DNA of 64,000 bases from Treponema parvum (GTDB lineage: Bacteria > Spirochaetota > Spirochaetia > Treponematales > Treponemataceae). Below are positions 1 through 7,776 of this stretch, in pieces. Within the stretch, counting starts at the first letter, position 1, and each line of letters starts with the position of its first letter. Where the stretch lies: positions 930,001 through 994,000 of the forward strand of contig NZ_CP054257.1 in NCBI RefSeq assembly GCF_017893945.1, read 5' to 3'. Under the pieces are notes generated by a model. It saw only the letters and a list, made by a program, of their open reading frames with translations. It made no database searches and was not told the DNA's origin. A program made the position numbers and the translations under genes.

Positions 1-135
1 CAGCGGGAGATCGCAAAAAAATTCGGCATGTCGCTTTGCAAGATAACAAGGGGCTCCCGGGAATTGCGTAAACCCGGAAGCGCTTTTTTAAAAATGCTCG
101 ATATTCTCGATTCCCGCGAATCGAGAAAACCGTAA
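1..135 (+). CDS. trpR: TrpR-family repressor, C-terminal part (cut by window edge)
   Basis: The plus frame is open from base 1 and ends at TAA 133-135, giving 44 residues: QREIAKKFGMSLCKITRGSR, then ELRKPGSAFLKMLDIL and a short basic tail. The pattern QRE(I/L)xxxxGxxxxxITRGSxxL is the helix-turn-helix of Trp-repressor-like proteins, where the ITRGS segment is the recognition helix. The family binds operator DNA when loaded with tryptophan or a related ligand. The N-terminal dimerisation and ligand-binding helices lie outside the window, so the ligand cannot be judged. No trp genes are visible here. The gene converges on the ankyrin gene with only 18 bases between the stops. Confidence 0.75.
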   Translation, partial: QREIAKKFGMSLCKITRGSRELRKPGSAFLKMLDILDSRESRKP

Positions 136-153
136 AAATAAATTCCCCGGCAA

Positions 154-2925
154 TTATTTCAAAAGTTCCGCAATTTCCTTTCGCTGCCAATTTACGGCAA
201 TGTCGTAGGCGGTTTCGCCCGATACGTTTTTTACACCGCGGTCGATGCCTTCCGAAAGGATCGTTTTTACGGTTTCAGCGTCCGCCGTTTTTGCCGCATA
301 GTGCAGTATGGTGTTGCCCTGCATGTCCGCCCTTTCTCCTGCGTACTTTATGATATTGTTCAGCAATGAAGAATCTTTTTTCTGTAAGGCTACGGAAACC
401 GTGCAATCGTCGTTTTTATTGAACGAAATGAACGGATTAGCGCCTCCTTCGAGCAACAGTCCCGCCGTAGAATTTTGATCCGATATTGCGGCAAGCGCCA
501 ACGGCGTATACCCTGCGGCGTTCCTTATGTCTATGGGATAACCTTCGTAGATCATAGTCTGAATTATTATTCCTCTTGCCCTGTTTTGCACGGCTATGTG
601 CATGAGCGTGTTGCCGTCCGAATCCGCAAGGTTTTTGTTTGAACCGGCCACGGCTCTGATTACGTTTTCGTTTTTGCTCAAGGCAAGAGAAAACGGAGTT
701 TCGCCGTTTTTATCGCGTGTTAAAGCGCTTCCGCCTGAATTGCGTATCTTTGTGATTATTTCGACGTTTCCCGTAAGAACCGCTTCATGGCTTGCGTTTC
801 GTCCGTCCATGTCTTGAATGCCGGGATTTGCTCCCGCGCTCAGCATCATATCTATCAATTCGATGTTTTGTCCTCGTACGGCGTTTATAAGTATGCTCCT
901 GCCTGCCGCGTCGGTAGCGTTCGGATCCGCCCCTCTATCGAGTAAAAGCAAGGCCATGTCTTTTTTACCCGACAGCGCGGCTTCCGCCAAAGGCGTTGTT
1001 CCCTGCATGTTCTGGGAGTCTATCATTATTCCTCTTTTTATAAGATCGTCTGCGGAATTAAAGGCATTCCAGCGCACCGCCGTATGCAGCGCCGTGCTTC
1101 CCGAATTGTCGCGGGTGTTAAGAAAACTTCCGTATGCTAAAAGAAGATCGATTGCCGCCGTATTGTCGGTTTTTACCGCATTTATAAGCGGAGTTTCGCC
1201 GTTCGCATTTTTTACGTTTACGTCCGCTCCTTTTTCAATTAATGTGGATATCGAATCTTCAAGTCCCCATTCGGCCGCATAGTGAAGAGCCGTGTTTTTG
1301 CTTCCGTCTACGGCAGTTATCGTTTTTGACGTTATGATCCAATCGGCGCTGTCTTTGCCTTCGGTAAAAGCAAGTCTCAGAGGCGAATAATTTTTTGTGT
1401 TTGACGCAAAGATATCGGCATTCATTCCTATAAGAAGTTCGCCAATGTCGCGCCGTCTTTTTTCAATGGCAAGATACAGCGCAGTATTTCCATCGGCGTT
1501 GCGTGCGTCTATGTCCATGCAAATCGAAGCGATGTAGGCTACGGCTTCGAGCGGCGCACCTTTTAGAACCGCAGTGTGCAAAGGAGTATTACCCTTTGAA
1601 TCTAGTGAATTGACGTTTGCGTTTGTTACAAGGCTTTTTATTATCCTTATGTTTTTTGAAAGCGCCATCGTGAGCGGGCTGTTCCCGTTCATGTCATAGG
1701 CGTTTATGTCCGCTCCGTTTTTTACGTAAAATTCAATGTGATTTTCTCTGTCCGTTTTTACTGCTGTGGAAAGAGGCGTAAGACCTTCTTTGTTTCTGGC
1801 GTTTATGTCCGCCTTATTTTCAACCAAAAGGGACAAAATCGCAGGATCTGCGTTTATTAAGGTTGCCGTGTGCAAAACGGTGTCGCCGTATGTGTCCTTT
1901 TTTCTTGTGTCCGCCTTGTTTGAAATCAGTAATGAATATGTTTCAAGCTGTTTTTCCCGCGGGATGATCAAGAGGATGGGTGTTTTTCCGAGCGTATCGG
2001 GCGCGTTTACATCCGCTCCGTTTGAAAGCAATAATGAGGCGATCTGGGTGTTTCCTTTCCTGACTGCGGAATGCAGCGGCGTCGAACCTGAAATATCCTG
2101 TGCCTTTACAGAAGCGCCGTTTGCCACAAGGTAGCGCGCTATAGCCGTGTGTCCCAGCGAAGCTGCGGCGTGAAGAGGCGTTTGCCCGTCGGAAATTCTT
2201 AAACTCATATTCCTTGAAAGCACGGCGTCTTCAAAATATGAATATTTTCCGTTGACGGGTTCTGCGCCGGCTTTCAAAAGCTCGGCCGCGTTGCGGACGG
2301 AAATATCGTTATCAAAATCTTCAAGGGCAAGCCTAAGGGGAGTTATGCCGTTTTCATCTTTTATGTCGATAGGAATGTTTTTTCTTATACAATAAGAGAG
2401 CGCTTTTTCGTTATGTGTTTTAATAAAGTAATGAACTATAGATTGCCCGGATACGTCGCGTATTTTTCCGCTGTGGGTCGTTATCATTATGTCGTAATAC
2501 GCGTCGCTTTTTGCAAGAGCCTTTTCAAGCGCCGTAATGTTATTCCCGTCGTGTATGAAGATGTCGTTGCCTATTAACGCCAGAGTGCGCGCCGCTTCGT
2601 AGCAGTCGTTATCTATGGCTATATGAAGAGCGGTTTCGCTGTTGTAGTTTTTAAGGGTAGTGTCTGCGCCTTTTAAAATCAAAAACGTGATCAGATTTCC
2701 GTCGTTTATTTTGGCTGCGATGTGCAATACCGTATTGCCGTTTTCATCCGCACTGTTGATGTCGGCTTTTGCGTCAAAAAGAGCCTTTGCTTCTTCTATG
2801 CGGTTTTCCGCTATCAGTTGCTGAGCCGAAAGTTCTGCCGCGCTCTGTCTGCTTGCTTTTGTAGTATGACACCCCAAAAATATTGCTGAGGATAAGATCA
2901 AAAGTGTAACGGAATATTTTTTCAT
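154..2925 (-). CDS. Ankyrin-repeat lipoprotein (about 25 repeats)
   Basis: The chosen start is the ATG at 2925, not an upstream in-frame ATG, because it follows an AGGGAG ribosome site by nine bases and begins a lipoprotein signal (MKKYSVTLLILSSAIFLGC, lipobox FLGC). The rest of the 923-residue product is almost wholly ankyrin repeats of about 33 residues, with recurring G-x-TPLH-A-A and GADxNxxDxxG motifs. Ankyrin arrays bind other proteins. A lipid-anchored array of this length points to a periplasmic or outer-membrane scaffold, but the partner is unknown. Some repeats are degenerate (for example NYSPLRLAF). No enzymatic domain is visible. The many long open frames on the opposite strand are by-products of the repeat codon pattern. 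Confidence 0.9.
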   Translation of the reverse strand: MKKYSVTLLILSSAIFLGCHTTKASRQSAAELSAQQLIAENRIEEAKALFDAKADINSADENGNTVLHIAAKINDGNLITFLILKGADTTLKNYNSETALHIAIDNDCYEAARTLALIGNDIFIHDGNNITALEKALAKSDAYYDIMITTHSGKIRDVSGQSIVHYFIKTHNEKALSYCIRKNIPIDIKDENGITPLRLALEDFDNDISVRNAAELLKAGAEPVNGKYSYFEDAVLSRNMSLRISDGQTPLHAAASLGHTAIARYLVANGASVKAQDISGSTPLHSAVRKGNTQIASLLLSNGADVNAPDTLGKTPILLIIPREKQLETYSLLISNKADTRKKDTYGDTVLHTATLINADPAILSLLVENKADINARNKEGLTPLSTAVKTDRENHIEFYVKNGADINAYDMNGNSPLTMALSKNIRIIKSLVTNANVNSLDSKGNTPLHTAVLKGAPLEAVAYIASICMDIDARNADGNTALYLAIEKRRRDIGELLIGMNADIFASNTKNYSPLRLAFTEGKDSADWIITSKTITAVDGSKNTALHYAAEWGLEDSISTLIEKGADVNVKNANGETPLINAVKTDNTAAIDLLLAYGSFLNTRDNSGSTALHTAVRWNAFNSADDLIKRGIMIDSQNMQGTTPLAEAALSGKKDMALLLLDRGADPNATDAAGRSILINAVRGQNIELIDMMLSAGANPGIQDMDGRNASHEAVLTGNVEIITKIRNSGGSALTRDKNGETPFSLALSKNENVIRAVAGSNKNLADSDGNTLMHIAVQNRARGIIIQTMIYEGYPIDIRNAAGYTPLALAAISDQNSTAGLLLEGGANPFISFNKNDDCTVSVALQKKDSSLLNNIIKYAGERADMQGNTILHYAAKTADAETVKTILSEGIDRGVKNVSGETAYDIAVNWQRKEIAELLK

Positions 2926-3028
2926 TCTAACTGACTCCCTGTAAATCTTTTCCGCCTTAAGTATTTTTTTTATCACGGAAAGAGATACCCTTATATTAGT
3001 TTTCGGAATAAAAACGGGAGGGAGTTAG

Positions 3029-3457
3029 TTATTTTTTAGGCGCACATTTATTGCAGCGTCCCCAGATGCATGTCTGAATTTTTCCTGCGACGGAACCTTC
3101 GGGGAGAAGTTCCGTACACTTGGATGTAATTTTGCTTAAAAATTCTTCGTCATAAATGTCTTGTATGTCGCCGCATTCCATACATTTAAAGTGTATGTGC
3201 GGTTCCGTATTTGCGTCGTAACGCAGTTTGTCTTCTTCAAGCTGTATTGTCCGGACAAGGCCGTGTTCCGCAAGCAGCTTCAACGTGTTGTAGACTGTCG
3301 TTCTTGAAAGAGTCGGATAATCGGGGAAAAGGGCCGTATACACCATATCTACGGTAGGATGATCGGGGTGTTCGCAAAGATATTTGTAGACCGCGATTCT
3401 TTGAACCGAAGGTCTAATCCCTTTTTCTGCGATTTTGGAAAAGTAATTGTTTTCCAT
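3029..3457 (-). CDS. perR: Fur-family regulator, PerR-like
   Basis: The product is 142 residues, normal for Fur/PerR. A winged helix occupies about residues 15-75 (LSRTTVYNTLKLL is the recognition helix). The metal-binding half carries HIHF (H87, H89), CMEC (C92, C95) and CNKC (C135, C138); the two CxxC pairs form the structural zinc site. The regulator senses peroxide or iron and represses by binding an AT-rich palindrome. PerR rather than Fur is inferred from the neighbour: the peroxide-reducing rubrerythrin gene lies just upstream on the same strand and has Per-box-like sequences. A short block of leader family B ends at its ribosome site. Fur or Zur cannot be excluded from sequence alone. 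Confidence 0.85.
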   Translation of the reverse strand: MENNYFSKIAEKGIRPSVQRIAVYKYLCEHPDHPTVDMVYTALFPDYPTLSRTTVYNTLKLLAEHGLVRTIQLEEDKLRYDANTEPHIHFKCMECGDIQDIYDEEFLSKITSKCTELLPEGSVAGKIQTCIWGRCNKCAPKK

Positions 3458-3470
3458 ATAAACTATCTTT

Positions 3471-3492
3471 CTCCCATAAAAACTTTTGCAGG
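3471..3492 (-). promoter_or_regulatory. Partial family-B leader before perR
   Basis: Read on the minus strand this is CCTGCAAAAGTTTTTATGGG followed by AG. The same block ends the two full family-B leaders at 49119-49341 and 58003-58224 and supplies the GGGAG ribosome site in each case. Here only the 3-prime arm and the ribosome site are conserved; the upstream arm differs and is rich in local inverted repeats (CTGCAGGAGCCTGCA). Confidence 0.55.
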
Positions 3493-3657
3493 CTCCTGCA
3501 GCGAAGCTTCAAGCCAATTTCAAGCTGGTTTCGGCGAACTTTTTTGCAAGTTTCAACTTACATTCGGATATCCTGAGTAATCGGATACGTCAGAGTCTGC
3601 GCTTGGACTTTATAAAACCGAACACAGACTCTTGATTACGCCGGCAAAATCCGATTC

Positions 3658-4200
3658 TTATTTGAAATACCGTGCAAGAAGTCCGTTAAATCCGGCTCCG
3701 TGCCGCGCTTCGTCTTTTGCCATTTCGTGTACGGAATCGTGCACGGCGTCGTACCCTAATTCCTTTGCACGCTTTGCAAGCTGGAATTTACCGTCGCAGG
3801 CTCCCGCTTCCGCTTCTGCGCGAAGTTCAAGGTTTTTGTGCGTCGAATTAGTCAAAACTTCTCCGAGCATTTCCGCAAACCTTGACGCATGATCGGCTTC
3901 TTCAAACGCATAGCGTTTAAACGCTTCAGCGACTTCGGGGTAGCCTTCACGTTCCGCTTGCCGCGACATCGCAAGGTACATTCCCACTTCGCAGCATTCG
4001 GCGTTAAAGTTTTCACGCAAACCTTGGACTACCTGTTCGTCCAAGCCTTTTGCAACGCCGACGCTGTGTTCGCATGCAAAGCCATTCGTCTTTTTCTGCT
4101 CTTCAAATTTGTCCTTTGGAGCTCCGCACTGCGGACATTTTTCAGGGGCGCTGTCGCCGGTGTGCACATATCCGCAAATTTTACAAACCCATTTTTTCAT
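3658..4200 (-). CDS. rbr: Reverse rubrerythrin (peroxide reductase)
   Basis: The 180-residue product has the rubredoxin-like centre first (C6, C9 in CKICG; C22, C25 in CPQCG) and the diiron four-helix domain after it, with [14 protein letters not shown] and DEARHG supplying the carboxylate and histidine ligands. That order is opposite to classical rubrerythrin and defines the reverse form known from anaerobes such as clostridia, which reduces hydrogen peroxide with electrons from NADH via rubredoxin-type carriers. It acts in the cytoplasm and protects an anaerobe during oxygen exposure. The gene lies 200 bases upstream of the PerR-like regulator on the same strand. It has its own promoter with two Per-box-like palindromes, so peroxide-induced expression is likely. 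Confidence 0.93.
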   Translation of the reverse strand: MKKWVCKICGYVHTGDSAPEKCPQCGAPKDKFEEQKKTNGFACEHSVGVAKGLDEQVVQGLRENFNAECCEVGMYLAMSRQAEREGYPEVAEAFKRYAFEEADHASRFAEMLGEVLTNSTHKNLELRAEAEAGACDGKFQLAKRAKELGYDAVHDSVHEMAKDEARHGAGFNGLLARYFK

Positions 4201-4372
4201 ACAAGTCTCCTTTCGGCAGTCATGTCATCTGCCTTTGTTCTTATGGATGCTGAAAACGGAAGTTCTCGTTATATAAGATCAGGCTGTAATCTTAGCGGCC
4301 GTCTTATTTTGCGCTTTCATATAAGATACCGTCTTATGAAAGTGCTTCAGCATTGCAATATTCCTATATTCA

Positions 4373-4401
4373 ATAATATTACAATATCAATGATATGTCA
4401 A
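4373..4401 (-). promoter_or_regulatory. Sigma-70 promoter of the rubrerythrin gene
   Basis: On the minus strand TTGACA (4401-4396), 17 bases, then TATTAT (4378-4373). The spacing is ideal and the -35 is perfect. The predicted start near 4366 gives a leader of about 165 bases before the ATG, rich in repeats of the CTTAT/ATAAG type. Confidence 0.75.
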
Positions 4402-4409
4402 TATTAAAT

Positions 4410-4441
4410 TTGTAATAATTATAATTTTATAATCATTGTAA
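4410..4441. promoter_or_regulatory. Two tandem Per-box-like palindromes
   Basis: TTGTAATAATTATAA (4410-4424) and TTATAATCATTGTAA (4427-4441) are each one change away from the Bacillus Per box TTATAATnATTATAA. They are mirror images of each other, separated by two bases, and start eight bases upstream of the -35 of the rubrerythrin promoter. Binding by the PerR-like protein encoded downstream is an inference. The rest of 4201-4613 holds only the promoter, the leader and the rpmA terminator; no gene was seen. Confidence 0.7.
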
Positions 4442-4562
4442 GATTTTTTTTTCGGCTTACAGCCATATAAGGCTTAAAGCGCAAAACTTAAATGAAAAAA
4501 TCTGTTATCGCGGGTGGCGGGGTAAATACAGTCAGGAAGATGCCGGCAAGTTTTCGTACGTG

Positions 4563-4594
4563 AAAAAAATACCCGGCGCAGCGAATGCCCGGGT
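4563..4594 (-). terminator. Terminator after rpmA
   Basis: On the minus strand ACCCGG and CCGGGT pair around a 12-base loop and are followed by ATTTTTTT. It lies 19 bases beyond the rpmA stop. Confidence 0.7.
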
Positions 4595-4613
4595 AAGCAT
4601 TTAATTTAAAAAT

Positions 4614-4871
4614 TTACGCTTTTACTGGAGAAACGGAAGCCGTCATTCTGTTTTTATGCTCGGCAAAAACCACTTGTCCGTCAACAGTTGCAAACAGGCT
4701 GTCGTCCTTAGCCCTCATCACGTTGTTTCCAGGATGAATTTTAGTTCCTCTCTGTCTTACTATTATTGAACCGGCTTTGACGGTTTCTCCGCCGAATTTT
4801 TTAACGCCAAGATGTTTAGGATTCGAGTCGCGACCGTTTTTAGCGCCGCTTCCACCTCTTGATCTTCCCAT
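4614..4871 (-). CDS. rpmA: 50S ribosomal protein bL27
   Basis: The 85-residue product has the L27 core [33 protein letters not shown] and the C-terminal [10 protein letters not shown]27 sits at the base of the large subunit central protuberance and its N-terminus reaches the peptidyl-transferase centre. The start is clear (TACGGAGG before ATG). The mature-type N-terminus MGRSRGGSG has no leader peptide, although the Prp protease gene that trims such leaders in Firmicutes lies next door. Gene order rplU-prp-rpmA is standard, but the gap before rpmA is 231 bases and holds a family-A leader element. Confidence 0.97.
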   Translation of the reverse strand: MGRSRGGSGAKNGRDSNPKHLGVKKFGGETVKAGSIIVRQRGTKIHPGNNVMRAKDDSLFATVDGQVVFAEHKNRMTASVSPVKA

Positions 4872-4911
4872 ATCATGCCTCCGTAAAGTCTGATTTTCAT
4901 TTCTAAAGCAT

Positions 4912-4941
4912 AGCGATGTTTCGGCTTCTCCGAAACTCGCT
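4912..4941 (-). repeat. GCGAGTT...AACATCGC hairpin module
   Basis: On the minus strand AGCGAGTTTCGG and CCGAAACATCGCT form a near-perfect stem with a short loop. The same module, with a different insert, occurs at 28764-28792, 43824-43840 and 50841-50857, always just upstream of, or inside, a structured leader element. Confidence 0.6.
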
Positions 4942-4964
4942 GTTTAACGAGACCGCGGTATTTC

Positions 4965-5052
4965 AGTGGTCGAAGTTAAACTTTCTTAAAATTCAACAGC
5001 CGGACAAAGTATCGATTTTGGAGGCTGTTGAATTAGTGCGCGCCTTGCGCAC
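4965..5052 (-). promoter_or_regulatory. Family-A structured leader (copy A4) before rpmA
   Basis: Read on the minus strand: a small GTGCGC..GCGCAC hairpin, then AATTCAACAGCC and its exact complement GGCTGTTGAATT enclosing an inner CAAA..TTTG hairpin, then TTTTAAG and TTTAACTTCGACCACT. It is about 85 percent identical to copy A3 (35818-35907) and has the same architecture as A1 and A2. It lies within the rplU-prp-rpmA operon. Confidence 0.7.
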
Positions 5053-5102
5053 AGTTTATAAACGAGTTTTCAAAGAAAACTCGAAATTAAAAGACGTCGC
5101 GC

Positions 5103-5450
5103 TTATTTAGCGGCGTCTTTTAAACTTTCATACAAAACATTTTCAGGATAGTCTTTCGACAGGGAAGAAAAGCCCTTTTTCAAAAGTTCTCCCGCAAATA
5201 CCAGTTCGGCGTTCGTCTTTTCGTCAAACCAGTTTTGTTTTACGCGAAAAAAAATTTCTCCGCGTAAAGACGTATCGCTTTCCAATTGCACACCTTCCGT
5301 TTCAGATAAGACTTGCATTACGGTTCGCATCAAAAAACTGATTGCCGCGCAAACTATGTCCGAACCTTTGTCGGCATAGCCGGAATGTCCTTTTGCTTCG
5401 CAGGAGCGAAGCCTTCCGTCTTTTTCCAGCGAAAGGTGTATTGTCGTCAT
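5103..5450 (-). CDS. prp: Ribosomal-processing cysteine protease Prp (YsxB family)
   Basis: The 115-residue product has the two signature blocks of Prp: KGHSGYADKGSDIVCAAIS, in which the His of GHSG and the Cys of DIVCAA form the catalytic pair. In Firmicutes Prp removes the N-terminal extension of ribosomal protein L27. Here it lies between rplU and rpmA as usual, three bases after rplU, but the local L27 has no extension to remove. The substrate is therefore unclear: another protein, a structural role in the ribosome, or an evolutionary remnant with conserved active site. Confidence 0.88.
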   Translation of the reverse strand: MTTIHLSLEKDGRLRSCEAKGHSGYADKGSDIVCAAISFLMRTVMQVLSETEGVQLESDTSLRGEIFFRVKQNWFDEKTNAELVFAGELLKKGFSSLSKDYPENVLYESLKDAAK

Positions 5451-5453
5451 TAT

Positions 5454-5768
5454 TTATGCTACGACTATATCCTCTACACGGACATTCGTATATTGCTGTC
5501 TGTGCCCGATAAGGCGGTGATAGTCTTTTTTGCTCTTGTATTTTAAAACAAGAACTTTTTTGTCCCTGAACGAATCTTCAACGATGATTTTGACTTTTGC
5601 GCCTTTTACATACGGCGAACCTACGCTGATCTTATCGCCGTCGCTCACAAGCAAGACGGAATCTATGTCTATAGCGGTTCCTTTTTCCGCATCAAGTTTA
5701 TCGACTTGCAGGACGGCGCCTTTTTCGGCTTTAAACTGTTTACCCATGTATTCGACAAGTGCGTACAT
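5454..5768 (-). CDS. rplU: 50S ribosomal protein bL21
   Basis: The 104-residue product has the L21 pattern MYALVEYMGKQFKAEKGA at the start and YKSKKDYHRLIGHRQQYTNV near the end, where the KxxxR-GHRQ segment binds 23S rRNA. It is the first gene of the rplU-prp-rpmA operon. The start codon is preceded by GAGGTATTTAT. A promoter lies about 100 bases upstream. Confidence 0.96.
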   Translation of the reverse strand: MYALVEYMGKQFKAEKGAVLQVDKLDAEKGTAIDIDSVLLVSDGDKISVGSPYVKGAKVKIIVEDSFRDKKVLVLKYKSKKDYHRLIGHRQQYTNVRVEDIVVA

Positions 5769-5861
5769 ATAAATACCTCAATTTAACAAAATGAATATGA
5801 AAATTCGCCGCGGTATTTAACGGGACATACCACAAGCTAGTTTAGCATACATGTAAAAAAA

Positions 5862-5891
5862 ATAATATCGTAAAAGTCATTCCTTAGTCAA
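5862..5891 (-). promoter_or_regulatory. Promoter of the rplU operon
   Basis: On the minus strand TTGACT (5891-5886), 18 bases, TATTAT (5867-5862). The predicted transcript leader to the rplU ATG is about 87 bases. Confidence 0.6.
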
Positions 5892-5939
5892 GCTGCGCAC
5901 AAAAATTCAAACTATGGGCAGCTGGGTGTGAAAACCTTC

Positions 5940-5994
5940 AAAAATAGTCGGGGCTGTCCCGGAAGCGATTCAAAACTTCACGAAGGACAGCCCC
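5940..5994 (-). terminator. Terminator after htrA
   Basis: GGGGCTGTCC and GGACAGCCCC form a perfect 10-bp stem with a 25-base loop; on the minus strand the stem is followed by GACTATTTTT. A shorter GCCG..CGGC hairpin lies between it and the htrA stop. Confidence 0.7.
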
Positions 5995-6028
5995 CTGCAT
6001 TTAGCCGGTATAAGCGGCTTTTTCCTTT

Positions 6029-7525
6029 TTATTTTATCTTATATGTACTTGTAGTGATAGTTCCTCCGTTTGTGTAAACGTCAAACGAGATAGATTTTGT
6101 CTTTGTAAGGTCCATCGCGCTGTAAAATTCCTGCAGATTGGTAATGCGTTTGCCGTTTACGGCGGTTATGATATCGCCTTCCTGAAGCCTGAGAGACGCG
6201 GCCGGCGTTTTATCGTATATGTTGCTTACGACTACGCCCTTTACGTTCTTGTCGTCAATTTTTAGCTGCTCGCGAAGTTTGTCCGTCAGCGGAACCGCGA
6301 GGAAGCCCGGCCATGTCTTGCCGTCGTTCGCCGCTACGTCCGCCTTGCGCTCTTCTATTTTAACTTTTACGGAAACGGACTTCCCTCCGCGGATCAAGCC
6401 GAATTCGGCGTTTTTTCCGGCTCTAAGATTTCCCACTTCGCGCACAAGCTGGTCTACGGATTTTATCTCATGACCGTCGAGCGAAGTGATATAATCGCCC
6501 GATTGAAGCCCTGCCTTATAAGCCGGAGAATCTATAAACACCTGCGCCGCAAAAGCGCCCGTTTTATTGCTTACGCCGAGCGATTCCTTGTATTCGTCCG
6601 AAATTTCTATGAGAGAAACTCCGAGCCATCCGTAAGAAATTTTTCCCTCGTTTATAAAAGCGTCGATCGCGTGTTTGAGGTTGTTTATCGGAATTGAAAA
6701 TCCCAATCCCTGAGAACCGCCTGAAGAAGAAGCGATCCAAGTGTTAAGCCCTATGACTTCTCCGTAGATGTTCACAAGGGGGCCGCCGGAATTTCCTTGG
6801 TTAATCGCAGCGTCCGTTTGAATAAAATCTGAAACGTTTCCGATTCCGCTGCCGGAACGGCCGGTCGCGCTTATGATTCCCTGCGTTACCGACTGACTGT
6901 ATCCGAGCGGCGCTCCCATCGCAAGACATATGTCGCCCGCCTGAACCTTGTCGGAATCTCCCAAAACGGCTACGGGTATGGTGTTGTCGCTCGATTCAAA
7001 TGATACCAGAGCCACATCCATCCTCTCGTCGGCGCCTACGAGTTTTCCGCTGAATTGACGGCCGTCGTTCAGTTTTACGGAAATATCGGTTGCTTTTCCG
7101 GCTACGTGATTATTCGTAAGCACGTAGATGGTCTTGCCCGATCTGCGCACTATCACGCCGGATCCCAATCCTTTTTGTTCGTATTCGCGGGGAGTGCTTT
7201 CCTGCCGGTTCCTGTCGTTAGGATTGCCGAAGAAAAAGAAGGGCATGTTTTCAAAAGGCGACGGTGTAACCGTCTTTTTTTCGGTTACGTCGACTTCCAC
7301 TACGGCGGGGAGCACTTCGCTGCTTATGGAACGGAATGCGTTTTGCAGAGATTCTACAACCTTTAAAGAATCCTGCGGTATTGAAACGGCAGCCGTTTTC
7401 GTTTCTGCAAAAGCCGTAGCCGCCGAACCTTTTACGGCGACGCCGCGGTAATAAAGAGAGACCAAGCCGAAAGATAAGACGGCCGCAGAGACGGCTCCTA
7501 TCAGGTATTTAGTCCATTTTTTCAT
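6029..7525 (-). CDS. htrA: HtrA/DegP-type periplasmic serine protease
   Basis: The start is taken at the ATG at 7525, nine bases after GGAGG and at the head of an N-terminal signal-anchor (MKKWTKYLIGAVSAAVLSFG). The upstream in-frame codons lack a ribosome site. The 498-residue product has a trypsin fold with the full triad: H140 in TNNHVAG, D170 in RMDVAL, S246 in GNSGGPL. Two PDZ domains follow (from about residues 290 and 390). HtrA proteases degrade or refold damaged envelope proteins. A second, lipid-anchored trypsin-PDZ protein is encoded at 19726-21399. The gene diverges from the alcohol dehydrogenase gene. Confidence 0.93.
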   Translation of the reverse strand: MKKWTKYLIGAVSAAVLSFGLVSLYYRGVAVKGSAATAFAETKTAAVSIPQDSLKVVESLQNAFRSISSEVLPAVVEVDVTEKKTVTPSPFENMPFFFFGNPNDRNRQESTPREYEQKGLGSGVIVRRSGKTIYVLTNNHVAGKATDISVKLNDGRQFSGKLVGADERMDVALVSFESSDNTIPVAVLGDSDKVQAGDICLAMGAPLGYSQSVTQGIISATGRSGSGIGNVSDFIQTDAAINQGNSGGPLVNIYGEVIGLNTWIASSSGGSQGLGFSIPINNLKHAIDAFINEGKISYGWLGVSLIEISDEYKESLGVSNKTGAFAAQVFIDSPAYKAGLQSGDYITSLDGHEIKSVDQLVREVGNLRAGKNAEFGLIRGGKSVSVKVKIEERKADVAANDGKTWPGFLAVPLTDKLREQLKIDDKNVKGVVVSNIYDKTPAASLRLQEGDIITAVNGKRITNLQEFYSAMDLTKTKSISFDVYTNGGTITTSTYKIK

Positions 7526-7764
7526 CTTTTTAAGCCTCCAAAAGCTAATAAATTTTTTATCACGGTTCAATTTGACCTGTATCTATCATTTAAAATAATC
7601 AATTCCTAAAAAAAGCGTTACAAAAAAATGCGCCGGACCTGATAATTTTCTGTTAGCAGACGGATTTTAGCCGAAAGCGCGGTTTTATTCAGCTGACAAT
7701 TTCAAAACCTTGAAATTCGGCATTATTCGACCTACAAAGAATTCTATTTTTCCTTACTATATAG

Positions 7765-7770
7765 TATAAT
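7765..7770 (+). promoter_or_regulatory. -10 box very close to the adh start codon
   Basis: TATAAT at 7765-7770 is followed after six bases by the ATG at 7777, so the transcript would begin at or next to the start codon. There is no Shine-Dalgarno sequence. The -35 region is weak. Confidence 0.5.
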
Positions 7771-7776
7771 ATTCTT

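Noticed and set aside
1766..2134. Long plus-strand frames inside the ankyrin gene
   Set aside because: They mirror the codon periodicity of the repeats and have no domain or ribosome site.
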